Assembly: GCA_018821925.1 (NCBI GenBank)
Contig: JAHJLF010000075.1
Span: 25,781-89,780 of the forward strand
From: Candidatus Edwardsbacteria bacterium
GTDB lineage: Bacteria; Edwardsbacteria; AC1; EtOH8
Direction of reading: 5' to 3'
Length of the DNA stretch: 64,000 nt
Numbering within the stretch: position 1 is the first letter of the stretch; every line of letters starts with the position of its first letter. The notes under the pieces are model-generated. The model was given only the letters and a program-made list of their open reading frames with translations, was not told where the DNA came from and searched no databases. The position numbers and the translations under genes were made by a program. Of the stretch, positions 7,642 to 15,934 are shown piece by piece.

Positions 7642-8043
7642 ATGCCCAAACGATTATACCGTTCCGGAAAGGACCGGGTGGTGGGTGGCGTCTGCGGAGG
7701 CCTGGCCGATTATTTTGACATCGACCCCCTGCTGATTCGCATCATCTTTATAATCCTGGCCCTGTCCGGCGGGCTGGGGGTCCTTATTTATCTGGCGGCC
7801 TGGCTAATCATCCCCGGTCAGAGCCTTTCCGCCGGCCAACACGAAACTCCGCCAACTCCCGAGGAAAGGAAACCGAATATGAAGCGAAATCCATCCGGGG
7901 TGGTGTTCGGAATACTGATCATCGTCCTGGGCATCGGGTTGCTGCTGCATAACTACGGACTGTTTTATTTTAAATTCAACCTGATCTGGCCGCTTATCCT
8001 GATCGCCATCGGGGTCAGGCTGCTGATCAGGGACAAAAAATAA
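7642..8043 (+). CDS. PspC domain protein with C-terminal LiaF/DUF5668-like membrane domain
   Basis: 133 residues. Residues 1-60 are a PspC domain very like the preceding gene (YRSGKDRVVGGVCGGLADYFDIDPLLIR). After a Pro/Glu linker, residues 80-128 contain two short hydrophobic segments (GVVFGILIIVLGIGLLLHN and FNLIWPLILIAIGVRLLI), the pattern of LiaI/LiaF-type domains. Both domains belong to cell-envelope stress systems. Cotranscribed with the short PspC gene and 13 bases before the M16 protease pair. Confidence 0.85.
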   Translation: MPKRLYRSGKDRVVGGVCGGLADYFDIDPLLIRIIFIILALSGGLGVLIYLAAWLIIPGQSLSAGQHETPPTPEERKPNMKRNPSGVVFGILIIVLGIGLLLHNYGLFYFKFNLIWPLILIAIGVRLLIRDKK

Positions 8044-8056
8044 CGGAAGGCAATTC

Positions 8057-9391
8057 ATGAGAAAATTAATTCTGGCGGCATCCTGCCTGGCATTGGTCGT
8101 TTCCGGGGCCGGGGCCATTGACACCCTGGCAGTTTATCAGGACAGCCTGGCCAACGGCCTGAAAATTCTGACAGTGGAGAAGCCCGGTCTGCCCCTGGTG
8201 AGCTTTCAGGTGTGGTACCGGGTGGGTTCCCGCAACGAGCGGCCGGGCATCACCGGGATCTCCCACCTGTTGGAACACATGATGTTCAAGGGGACCGACA
8301 AGATCGGGCCGGAGGAATTCTCCAGGATCGTCCAGAAATACGGCGGGCATTGCAACGCCTTCACCAGCGAGGACTACACCGCCTATTACGAGAACATCTC
8401 GACCGAATTCCTTTCGGTGGCCATGGAGATGGAGTCGGACCGGATGGCCAACCTGAAATTAGATCCCCTGGAATTCGACCCGGAACGCAACGTGGTCAAG
8501 GAGGAGCGCCGTTTAAGAGAGAACTCGCCCTACGGCCATCTGTTCGAACAGCTCAGTGCTGCCGCCTATATCGCCCACCCCTACGGCTGGCCGGTGCTGG
8601 GCTGGATGTCCGACATAGAAGCTATGACGATCCAGGATCTGCGCGAATATTACCGGACCTATTATATCCCCAACAATGCCACCTGTGTGATAGTGGGCGA
8701 CATAGACCGGAAGAAGGCGGTGGCCATGGTGGCCAAATACTTCGGGAACATACCGGCCGGAACAAAAGAGCCGCCCAAGGTCACCACCGTGGAGCCTCCC
8801 CAGATGGGCGAGCGCCGGGTCAAGGTATTAAAGGATACCAGGATGCCATTGGTGGCTCTGGGATATCATACCCCTCAAATCGGCCATAAGGATACCTACG
8901 CCCTGGAACTGCTTTCCAATATACTCAGCAATGGCGAAAGCTCCCGGCTCTACCGCAGCCTGGTCTACGACAAGCAGCTGGCTTTGTTCGCTGGCGGATA
9001 TAACGACACCCAGACCGATCCCACCCAATTCATCTTCTATTCGGCGCCCCAGAAGGGCCACAATACGGATGAACTTGAGCGGGTCATAGCCGAGGAGCTG
9101 GAAAAAATAAAACAGGCGGGCGTCACCCAAAGGGAGCTCCAGAAAAGCAAGAACCAGCTAGAGGCGGAATTTGTTTTCCAGCAGGAACGGAACAGAGGGC
9201 TGGCCGTACAGATTGGCTCGGCCCAGACCAGGCTGTCCTGGTGCTATTTGAACAGCTATCTTAAAAACATCCGCTCGGTAAGCAATCAGGACATCATCTC
9301 CGTGGCCAATAAATATTTCATCGACCAGAACAAGACCGTGGCCACCCTGGTCCCGATCGGCAGCCCCAAAAGCAAAGGAGAGGCCCAATGA
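8057..9391 (+). CDS. M16 family zinc peptidase, catalytic partner
   Basis: 444 residues with a signal peptide (MRKLILAASCLALVVSGAGA). The inverted zinc motif HLLEHMMFKGT (HxxEH) near residue 73 and the downstream glutamates in ERNVVKEERR are intact, so this is the catalytic subunit. A second M16 domain half follows (about 190-430). The next gene encodes a partner lacking the zinc motif, and the two overlap by 4 bases. Such pairs form periplasmic heterodimers that cut peptides or peptide tags. Ribosome site GGAAGG upstream. Confidence 0.92.
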   Translation: MRKLILAASCLALVVSGAGAIDTLAVYQDSLANGLKILTVEKPGLPLVSFQVWYRVGSRNERPGITGISHLLEHMMFKGTDKIGPEEFSRIVQKYGGHCNAFTSEDYTAYYENISTEFLSVAMEMESDRMANLKLDPLEFDPERNVVKEERRLRENSPYGHLFEQLSAAAYIAHPYGWPVLGWMSDIEAMTIQDLREYYRTYYIPNNATCVIVGDIDRKKAVAMVAKYFGNIPAGTKEPPKVTTVEPPQMGERRVKVLKDTRMPLVALGYHTPQIGHKDTYALELLSNILSNGESSRLYRSLVYDKQLALFAGGYNDTQTDPTQFIFYSAPQKGHNTDELERVIAEELEKIKQAGVTQRELQKSKNQLEAEFVFQQERNRGLAVQIGSAQTRLSWCYLNSYLKNIRSVSNQDIISVANKYFIDQNKTVATLVPIGSPKSKGEAQ

Positions 9392-10746
9392 GAAAGACAG
9401 TTTTTGCCATCGCATTGCTTTTGGCCGTAGCCGGAATAGTTTCGGCCCAGGGAATCTGGACCCCTCCCCAGCCCAAAAAGATCACTCTCAAGAATGGCCT
9501 GACCGTCTTACTTTTGGAAAACCGCCAGTTGCCAGTGATCTCGATGGAGGTGATGGTCAAGGCAGGCAGCATCACCGACCCGGCCGGATACGCCGGGCTG
9601 GCCAACTTTGCCGCCGAGATGCTGCCCAAGGGAACCTCCTCCCGCAGCGCGCTGGATATCGCCGAAAGTTTCGATTATGTGGGGGCCCAGTTCTCTGTCA
9701 AATGCGACTACGATGCGATATTCTTCTCGTTGACCACCCTGGCCAGGGATTTTGATAAAACGGCGCCGGTATTGTTCGACCTTTTATCCCAACCGGCCTT
9801 CGACTCCATAGAGACCGGGCGGCTGCAGGGAGAATTGCTTTCGGCCATCGAAGCCAAGGGAGACCGGCCCAACACCCAGTCGGCCGAGGCCTTTACCCAA
9901 CTGCTCTTTGGAGGCCATCCCTATGCCCACCCAGTGATGGGCAGCGCCGAGAGCGTCTCCCGCATATTTCGCCATGACCTGTCCGGCCATCATAAAAAAT
10001 ACTATGCTCCCAATAATTGCATAATCTCGGTGGTGGGGGATTTTAAAAGCTCCCGGATCAAAAAGTTGATCGAACAGAATCTGGGCAAGTGGCCCAAAAG
10101 AGAGATCCCCGGGTTGCGGCTGCCGGAAATCCCAGCCATCGGACAGTCCCGAGCTTTGCTGATAAACCGCCAGATCAATCAGGCCTATATCAACCTGGGT
10201 TTTTTGGGACCCAAGCGGGATGATCCCGATTATCAGGCCATCCGGGTGATGAATTACATACTGGGCGGAGGCGGTTTCGTATCCCGGCTGGTCAAGAATA
10301 TAAGGATGGCCCAGGGCCTGGCCTATGATGTGGATTCCTACTACGATCCCCGCAGCGATTTCGGGCCCTATATCCTATCCGTCCAGACCAAATGCGCCTC
10401 GGCCGACACCGCCGTCAAGAGTTTGATAACTGAGATGCGGCTGATCCAGAACCAGCCGGTAAGCGACGAGGAGCTGAAAGAAGCCAAGGATTATATCAGG
10501 GGCAGCTATCCTTTCCGCTTCGAGACCAGCGGCCAGACCGCCAGGCAGTTTTTGTATGTCGAACTCTACAACCTGGGGGCGGGTTACTTTCGGCAGGACA
10601 TGGAAAAGACCCTAGCCGTGACCAAGGATGACGTAATGGCCGCCGCCAAAAAATATTTAAAGCCGGATAATTTCCTGCTGGCAATGGTCACCGACACCAG
10701 CCAGACAAAATTGAATATCCCCGGCTTGAAGATAGAAAAGCAATAA
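9388..10746 (+). CDS. M16 family peptidase, non-catalytic partner
   Basis: 452 residues, signal peptide MRKTVFAIALLLAVAGIVSA. At the place of HxxEH the sequence reads NFAAEMLPKGT, so the zinc ligands are lost. The R/Y pair region of the C-terminal half is kept (GGGGFVSRLVKNIRMAQGLAYDV), which in two-chain M16 enzymes binds the substrate end. It overlaps the catalytic gene by 4 bases (ATGA), with ribosome site AAAGGAGAGG inside it. Expected to form one heterodimer with its neighbour. Followed by a terminator at 10761. Confidence 0.9.
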   Translation: MRKTVFAIALLLAVAGIVSAQGIWTPPQPKKITLKNGLTVLLLENRQLPVISMEVMVKAGSITDPAGYAGLANFAAEMLPKGTSSRSALDIAESFDYVGAQFSVKCDYDAIFFSLTTLARDFDKTAPVLFDLLSQPAFDSIETGRLQGELLSAIEAKGDRPNTQSAEAFTQLLFGGHPYAHPVMGSAESVSRIFRHDLSGHHKKYYAPNNCIISVVGDFKSSRIKKLIEQNLGKWPKREIPGLRLPEIPAIGQSRALLINRQINQAYINLGFLGPKRDDPDYQAIRVMNYILGGGGFVSRLVKNIRMAQGLAYDVDSYYDPRSDFGPYILSVQTKCASADTAVKSLITEMRLIQNQPVSDEELKEAKDYIRGSYPFRFETSGQTARQFLYVELYNLGAGYFRQDMEKTLAVTKDDVMAAAKKYLKPDNFLLAMVTDTSQTKLNIPGLKIEKQ

Positions 10747-10760
10747 ATTTTCCGATAATA

Positions 10761-10789
10761 AAAAGCCCCTCCGAAACGGAGGGGCTTTT
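10761..10789 (+). terminator. Rho-independent terminator, copy A of an identical pair
   Basis: AAAAGCCCCTCCG, loop AAA, CGGAGGGGCTTTT. The same 29 bases recur at 11350-11378. Confidence 0.85.
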
Positions 10790-11349
10790 AGCAATAGCTT
10801 TCAGCCTATCGTTCAAAGGGGCACTTATTCGAGTATAACCATCTTCTTAGTACTGCTAAACCAGTTGGCCTTCAACCGGTAAAAATAAATACCTTTTGAT
10901 ACTTTGCGCCCCATATCATCGCGGCCGTTCCAAGTTATTGACCCTTTTACCGCTTTCTCTTTGAAGAGAAAGCTCCAAAGAGAACTGTCGCTGCACCGCT
11001 GCCTGGAAGTTTTTATAGCCAGCTGCCTAAATGTCTTGACCACGAAACAGGGCTTACGCAAACAAAACATTTTTCACGGCAGCTTTTGCCAGGCAGCAGC
11101 GTTGATGCGACCCGGGGTTTGGTACCGGGACCCCGCCTTTAAGTGGAGCGGTTTACACTTCAGCCCCGATAAAGCAGTCATTGTGTTATGTGCACCCTGC
11201 TTGTTCTGGTTCAATGAGTGCCGGGGCGTAGGCCATGCTATCCGCGGAACTGGGCGGTGAAGACTTCTTTGGTTACTTTCTTAGTCATAAGAAAGTAACA
11301 GTTAAAACCTGTTTTATATAAAACTTAGTAACGATTTTACTAGTAAATC
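10790..11349. other. Gene-poor segment between two identical terminators
   Basis: About 560 bases without an intact gene. It holds the tail of a lost sorting-domain protein (10825-10953), a hairpin near 10963-10985 (AGAGAAAGC facing GCTTTCTCT), and a hairpin near 11273-11299 (GTTACTTTCTTA facing TAAGAAAGTAAC). Nothing else was recognised. Confidence 0.6.
10825..10953 (-). pseudogene. Remnant of a FlgD/T9SS-type sorting-domain protein
   Basis: On the minus strand the frame ends KGSITWNGRDDMGRKVSKG, IYFYRLKANWFSSTKKMVILE and stop. This is the last half of the sorting domain seen intact in the 2723-4168 gene. No upstream domain is present: the frame before it reads low-complexity residues through a hairpin repeat. 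I infer a decayed or deleted surface-protein gene. Confidence 0.7.
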
Positions 11350-11378
11350 AAAAGCCCCTCCGAAACGGAGGGGCTTTT
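11350..11378 (-). terminator. Rho-independent terminator, copy B of an identical pair
   Basis: Identical in all 29 bases to 10761-10789. It lies 12 bases beyond the stop of the minus-strand gene at 11390 and is followed by a T-run on either strand. Confidence 0.8.
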
Positions 11379-11389
11379 GGTTTACCATA

Positions 11390-11857
11390 TTATTTTTCTT
11401 CTGGCTCCGAAGAAAGTTCGTCTAAGCTCAGCTCCCGGCTGTTGGACGGCTTGAAGACATTCCCCATCAGGGGATCGGATCCCTGCTCGCCGCTCAGGTC
11501 ATCAAGTTTAAAAACCCGTCCTCCGGTGCCGATCTTGGAGGCCACGTCGGGGCTGACCTCGCCGCCCATGGCCTCGGATGACAGCTCATCCAGGTTGAAC
11601 TCCCGGGCGCCCACCCCTATCTTGGCCGCCGGGTCGACATATTCTGGTTTAGGCTTGGGGGCCGGGCTTTCGACAACTATCTCTTCCTTGACCGGAACCG
11701 GTGCCTGCTCTCCGGCCGAAACTTTTCCATAATGGGCGATGTCGATGGCCGCATCCGTTTTGGCAACGGCGGTCTTCCGGGGAAGAATGGGATCTATCCG
11801 GGAGGGCTGCCTCTGTTCGGCCAGGATCTTTTCTATTTTGTGCAGGGCTTCGTCCAT
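11390..11857 (-). CDS. Uncharacterised protein with repeated LDELSSE motifs
   Basis: 155 residues, no signal peptide or membrane span, rich in Pro, Glu, Lys and Ser and probably disordered. Three copies of a short motif stand out: REFNLDELSSE, RVFKLDDLSGE and RELSLDELSSE, the first two preceded by KIGVGA/KIGTGG. I do not know the family. It starts 5 bases after the TPR protein on the same strand, so the two are cotranscribed. Regularly spaced acidic-hydrophobic motifs resemble short docking motifs; a partner bound by the TPR protein is possible but only a guess. Confidence 0.65.
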   Translation of the reverse strand: MDEALHKIEKILAEQRQPSRIDPILPRKTAVAKTDAAIDIAHYGKVSAGEQAPVPVKEEIVVESPAPKPKPEYVDPAAKIGVGAREFNLDELSSEAMGGEVSPDVASKIGTGGRVFKLDDLSGEQGSDPLMGNVFKPSNSRELSLDELSSEPEEK

Positions 11858-11862
11858 AAAAA

Positions 11863-13365
11863 TTACCTCCGGGCCCGGTAGGAGGCCAGCTTTCTCCGGG
11901 CCTCCTCATGGGTGGGCTGCAAATTGAGCACCTTCTCCCAGGCCTTGATGGCCAGTTCGAATTTCTCCAGCTCTTCGTAGGCCACACCCAGATTGAAATA
12001 GGCCAGGGAATAATCCTCCCGCTTGGCGATGGCCTGGTTGAACAGCTCCACCGCCTGCTGATAGTCCTTCCTGATGCGGTACAGGCAGCCCAGGTTGTTA
12101 TAGGCCTCCGGGGCCTCAGGGGACAGGTCTATGGCTTTTTTGAAGGCCTCCACCGCTTCCTCTTTTTTGCCCAGATCGCTCATAGTCAGCCCCAGATTGT
12201 TGTAGGCCTCGGCAAAATCCGGCCGGATGTCCAGGGCCTTGCGGAACTCCGCCTCGGCCGCCGCCAGCTCCCGGCGGTGGAAAAGCATCACCCCCCGGTC
12301 GTTGTGCTCGTTGGCCTTCTGACGTCTCCGCTCGTTGCTGATGTCCCGCTGTTCGTTGCGCTGGCCCTCCAAAAGTTCCTGCATGGTCTGCTGCAGCTTG
12401 ATCAATTGCTTTTCCATCTCCTCCAGGCGGGACTGTCTGACGGCATCGGCCTCGCTCAGGGATTTCAAGTATTCGCCGGACTTGTCCATCATCTTGGCCA
12501 GGCCCTCATTCAGGCTGTCGGCATTCAACCCCTGGCCCAGGGCCTCCACCATTCTCTCCTGCTTCTGGGATATCTCGGCCAGCAGTTCTGTTTCCCGGCT
12601 GCCCTGAGCGGCCCGGTTCTGCTGGTCCTCCAGGATCAACTCCAATATATCGCCGAACTTGTTCTGGTTCAGCACCAGGGCCTCCTTGATATCTGAGGTG
12701 CTCTGCAGCATCGGAGCCAGGTTATCCTTCAATCCTCCCTGGGCGGCCCGGTTTTGCTGGTCCTCCAGGATCAGCTCCAATATATCGCCGAATTTGTTCT
12801 GGTTCAGCACCAGGGCCTCCTTGATATCTGAAGTGCTCTGCAGCATCGGAGCCAGGTTATCCTTCAATCCTCCCTGGGCGGCCCGGTTCTGCTGGTCCTC
12901 CAGGATCAACTCCAGGATGTCGGTGAACTTGGTTTGGTTCTGATCCAGCGATGATTTCAATTCGGTCAAGCTGTCCTGCACCGGACCCAGGTCCACCCCG
13001 CCGACCGAGGACATTTTTTCTTTCAGGCTGTGAAGCAGTTCATTGGTGGCCTCGGCTTTTTTTAGCACATGCAGCTGGGAGGCGGCGGTATTCTCCCGGG
13101 CTTCCTTGGTCTCGGCCAGGATGGACTTAAGTACCGCCAGCTGCTCCTCGCTGGCTGGGGAGCCGCTGCCCGCCGGCTGGATCTTGCTGTCGATAGTGGG
13201 CAGGGAGCATTTTCCGGCCGCGCTGTCGAAGATCTCGCACTGTGCCTCCAGGCAATCCCTGAGATCCACCTGGGGAGTTTCCTTCTCCTCGGTTATCTTT
13301 CCCTCGGAATCGTATTTTATTTCCCTGATGGTTGTGTGGACCGACAGAAAGGGACACTTATTCAT
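11863..13365 (-). CDS. Coiled-coil and TPR protein with N-terminal Cys cluster
   Basis: 500 residues, cytoplasmic. The N-terminus (MNKCPFL...DCLEAQCEIFDSAAGKCSL) has Cys4 and three further Cys at about 38-53, possibly a metal site. Residues about 90-330 are helical coiled coil, including a 45-residue unit (DILELILEDQQNRAAQGGLK...) repeated with near-identical DNA. Residues about 350-497 form four TPR units (AEAYNNLGLTMSDLGKKEEA, PEAYNNLGCLYRIRKDYQQA, SLAYFNLGVAYEELEKFELA). Probably a protein-protein scaffold. Ribosome site AGGAG 6 bases before ATG. The downstream 155-residue gene is a likely partner. Confidence 0.8.
   Translation of the reverse strand: MNKCPFLSVHTTIREIKYDSEGKITEEKETPQVDLRDCLEAQCEIFDSAAGKCSLPTIDSKIQPAGSGSPASEEQLAVLKSILAETKEARENTAASQLHVLKKAEATNELLHSLKEKMSSVGGVDLGPVQDSLTELKSSLDQNQTKFTDILELILEDQQNRAAQGGLKDNLAPMLQSTSDIKEALVLNQNKFGDILELILEDQQNRAAQGGLKDNLAPMLQSTSDIKEALVLNQNKFGDILELILEDQQNRAAQGSRETELLAEISQKQERMVEALGQGLNADSLNEGLAKMMDKSGEYLKSLSEADAVRQSRLEEMEKQLIKLQQTMQELLEGQRNEQRDISNERRRQKANEHNDRGVMLFHRRELAAAEAEFRKALDIRPDFAEAYNNLGLTMSDLGKKEEAVEAFKKAIDLSPEAPEAYNNLGCLYRIRKDYQQAVELFNQAIAKREDYSLAYFNLGVAYEELEKFELAIKAWEKVLNLQPTHEEARRKLASYRARR
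12600..12955. repeat. Tandem 135-bp coding repeat
   Basis: Two full units (12661-12795 and 12796-12930) differ at only a few bases, with partial units on both sides. Period 135 bp equals 45 codons, so the reading frame and heptad pattern of the coiled coil are kept. Confidence 0.85.
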
Positions 13366-13446
13366 TGTAAACTCCTAATATTCAATCAGTAAAAGATATC
13401 ACAAACCAATGGTTTCGTCAAGCAGGATTTTATTAATATACCCACA

Positions 13447-13923
13447 TTAGAAATGATAACCAAACTTAAGAGAAAACCATAGCGGAAAATTTTCTCCTTT
13501 ATCTAAACGATTATTATATGCAACCTCTAATGAAAATGTATAACCATTATCAGCAATACTGTTGATTCCGAGTGGAATATAGTAACCGTAACCTGTTTCA
13601 CGCTTTTCATCAATAAAAGGAGGGTATGCTGTTAAAACGAATCCAGTATATAATGTTCCTTCTTTGTATTTCTTTTGACCATTAAAATGGTACTTGGGAC
13701 CCGCATAATATCCCCAAATACCCCCCCCAGCTTCTACATTCAATACCGGCAAAATAAAGCAATCCATTGAAACCGATGCAACATATGTCGGACCGCCCAG
13801 ATTAAAACTTAAACCATAAGGCCTTTTAACCCTTGGATTGTCATTAATATTTTTATCAACACCCTGTGCATAAAGAGTTGCAGCAAAGAATACAACCACG
13901 ATAAAAATCGTTCTCTTCATCAT
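13447..13923 (-). CDS. Predicted outer-membrane beta-barrel protein
   Basis: 158 residues with signal peptide MMKRTIFIVVVFFAATLYA, alternating hydrophobic strands, many Tyr and Gly residues, and a C-terminal Phe (KFGYHF) typical of barrels folded by the Bam machinery. Visibly more AT-rich than the genes around it. Its ATG overlaps the nadA stop (ATGA), so it is read as the last gene of the hldE-waaA-lpxK-nadA operon. I do not recognise a family; composition suggests recent arrival at the operon end. Confidence 0.6.
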   Translation of the reverse strand: MMKRTIFIVVVFFAATLYAQGVDKNINDNPRVKRPYGLSFNLGGPTYVASVSMDCFILPVLNVEAGGGIWGYYAGPKYHFNGQKKYKEGTLYTGFVLTAYPPFIDEKRETGYGYYIPLGINSIADNGYTFSLEVAYNNRLDKGENFPLWFSLKFGYHF

Positions 13924-14867
13924 TTTCTCCCCGACACCTCCAGCATCCGCTCCAGCGCCAGCCTGGCTCTTTCAGCCACTTCGGCAGGGACCGTTATCTC
14001 ATATTTCTGATTCTCCAAAGCCCAGGCCGCCTTGGCCAGAGTGATCATCTTCATATTCCGGCACACTGCATTCGCCGCCAGGGGATATATTCCCTTTTGG
14101 GGATTGGCGGCGGACAGCTGCTCCACCAGCCCGTCTTCGGTTCCAATCACCCATTGATCTATCTCGGGATGCTCCTTCACCTCCTGCACCATGCCCGAGG
14201 TGGAGGCCGCCATGTCGGCCTGCTCGATCACCTCCGGCGGGCATTCCGGGTGGACGATGACGGTGGCCCCGGGGTGTTCCTCTCTGGCGTTTATGATATC
14301 CTGTACCGTGAAGCGGTTGTGGACATAACAATAACCCGGCCACAGGATCAGTTTTCGTCCGGTCTTTTTAGCGGCGTAAGATCCCAGGTTCCTGTCCGGC
14401 ACGAAAAGTATCTCCCTGTCCGCCGGCAGTGAATTGATTATATCCACTGCATTGGACGAAGTGCAGCAGATATCGCTCTCGGCCTTGACCGCCGCCGAGC
14501 TGTTGACGTAGGTCACAACGATGGGATCATTGTATTTTTTTCTGGCCTGGCGCAGGGCCTCGGGAGTGACCATATCAGCCATGGGGCAGCCGGCGCCCCG
14601 GTCCGGCAGTAGTACCGTTTTTTCGGGATTGAGCAGCTTGGCGCTCTCGGCCATGAAGTGCACTCCGCAGAAGACGATGGTCCCGGCCTTGACCTTGACC
14701 GCTGCCTGGGCCAGGGCCAGGGAGTCGCCGATGAAGTCGGCCAGCCTTTGTACCGGCAGCACCTGGTAGTTGTGCACCAGAAAGACCGCGTCCCGCTCTT
14801 CTTTGAGCCGGGATATTTTTTTATACAGCTCGTCGTCGGACAGTCTCTGATATTCTTCCAGGGTCAT
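13920..14867 (-). CDS. nadA: Quinolinate synthase NadA
   Basis: 315 residues. Condenses iminoaspartate with dihydroxyacetone phosphate to quinolinate, the NAD precursor, using a 4Fe-4S cluster. Family landmarks: HNYQVLPVQRLADFIGDSLALAQAA near the N-terminus, FCGVHFMAESAKLLNP, LPDRGAGCPMADM, TYVNSSAAVKAESDICCTSSNAV, VHPECPPEV and the late NAVCRNMKM cysteine. No nadB or nadC is in the window. It overlaps lpxK by 4 bases and the barrel gene by 4 bases, an unusual home inside an LPS operon. Confidence 0.95.
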   Translation of the reverse strand: MTLEEYQRLSDDELYKKISRLKEERDAVFLVHNYQVLPVQRLADFIGDSLALAQAAVKVKAGTIVFCGVHFMAESAKLLNPEKTVLLPDRGAGCPMADMVTPEALRQARKKYNDPIVVTYVNSSAAVKAESDICCTSSNAVDIINSLPADREILFVPDRNLGSYAAKKTGRKLILWPGYCYVHNRFTVQDIINAREEHPGATVIVHPECPPEVIEQADMAASTSGMVQEVKEHPEIDQWVIGTEDGLVEQLSAANPQKGIYPLAANAVCRNMKMITLAKAAWALENQKYEITVPAEVAERARLALERMLEVSGRK

Positions 14868-15934
14868 CGCTTTAACGCCCCTTTTATGATTTCAAGTAAT
14901 TTTCCTTTCCCTGCCTCCGGCCTAAAAGAGATATCTATCTCCAGCGCCAAGAGCGGTTTCCCCGGGCTCCATCCCGCCGGCAGTTTTACCGCGTCCTTCT
15001 CGGTGGTAACCACGGCCTCGCAGTTGCCGGCCGCCTGGGAGATTCTTTCCAGGTCGGGCCGATTATATGAATGATGGTCTCCGAATATGATGTGATCCGA
15101 GATTTCGTATCCTAGTGCTTTGACGCTGTTCTGGAATGAATCCGGGCGGGCGATGCCGGAGAACAAAAGCATCCTACTGCCTGCCGTTAGCTTGACAGCA
15201 TTTTTTTCCGTTTGATGATCCAGAGGTCTTAATTTGACAGCCCTGTGCACGCAGTAAAATACCGGCTGGTTTAAATGATGTTTTTTCTTCAGCCTTTTTA
15301 TGCCTTCGCAATCCTCTTTATTCCCGCATCTGCTGGCTATGATGACGCCGGCCCTTTTCAGGGCCGGGGCCGGCTCCCGCAGGCGCCCGGCCGGAAGCAG
15401 CCAGCCGTTGCCCAGCGGCCGTCTGCCGTCCAGCAGCACGATATCCAGATCCCTGGATAATTTCCAATGCTGGAAACCGTCATCCATAATGATCACATCG
15501 GCACCCGCCGCTGCCGCCAGTTCCGAGGCCCTGTTCCGATTCTTTCCAACAATAACTATGGCCTTGCTAAGCAGTTTTTTGGCCATCAAAAAAGGCTCGT
15601 CACCAGATTCGTCGGGGCCGGCCAGGAGCTTCTGCCAGTCGCTGATGGCGATTATTTCCGAACCTTTGTCCCCCACTCTTTTGTAGCCCCGGGAGAGAAT
15701 GGCCGGTTTAAAACCCAGCGCTTGTAGTTCCCCGGCCAGCATGATGCAGAACGGGGTCTTGCCGGTGCCGCCGGCGGTCAGGTTGCCCACGCAGATCACC
15801 GGAAGCCGGCTTTTGTGGGTTTTGAAAAGCCCCGTCCTATAGCCCGCCCTTCGCAATTGATAGACAAGAAAGTACAGGAGGGAGAACGGCCAGAGAAATA
15901 TTATTGATAATATATCGGAAAGCAACTTCTTCAT
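14864..15934 (-). CDS. lpxK: Tetraacyldisaccharide 4'-kinase LpxK
   Basis: 356 residues. Phosphorylates the 4' position of the lipid A disaccharide at the inner membrane. An N-terminal membrane-associated segment (LSIIFLWPFSLLYFLVYQL) is followed by the P-loop VGNLTAGGTGKTPF, then ILSRGYKR, MDDGFQHWKLSRDLDIVLLDG and the late VVTTEKDAVKL. All are typical of LpxK. It overlaps waaA by 4 bases and nadA by 4 bases. Confidence 0.95.
   Translation of the reverse strand: MKKLLSDILSIIFLWPFSLLYFLVYQLRRAGYRTGLFKTHKSRLPVICVGNLTAGGTGKTPFCIMLAGELQALGFKPAILSRGYKRVGDKGSEIIAISDWQKLLAGPDESGDEPFLMAKKLLSKAIVIVGKNRNRASELAAAAGADVIIMDDGFQHWKLSRDLDIVLLDGRRPLGNGWLLPAGRLREPAPALKRAGVIIASRCGNKEDCEGIKRLKKKHHLNQPVFYCVHRAVKLRPLDHQTEKNAVKLTAGSRMLLFSGIARPDSFQNSVKALGYEISDHIIFGDHHSYNRPDLERISQAAGNCEAVVTTEKDAVKLPAGWSPGKPLLALEIDISFRPEAGKGKLLEIIKGALKR

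Noticed and set aside
12600..12955. CRISPR-like spacing of repeats
   Set aside because: Units are contiguous 135-bp coding repeats without unique spacers.
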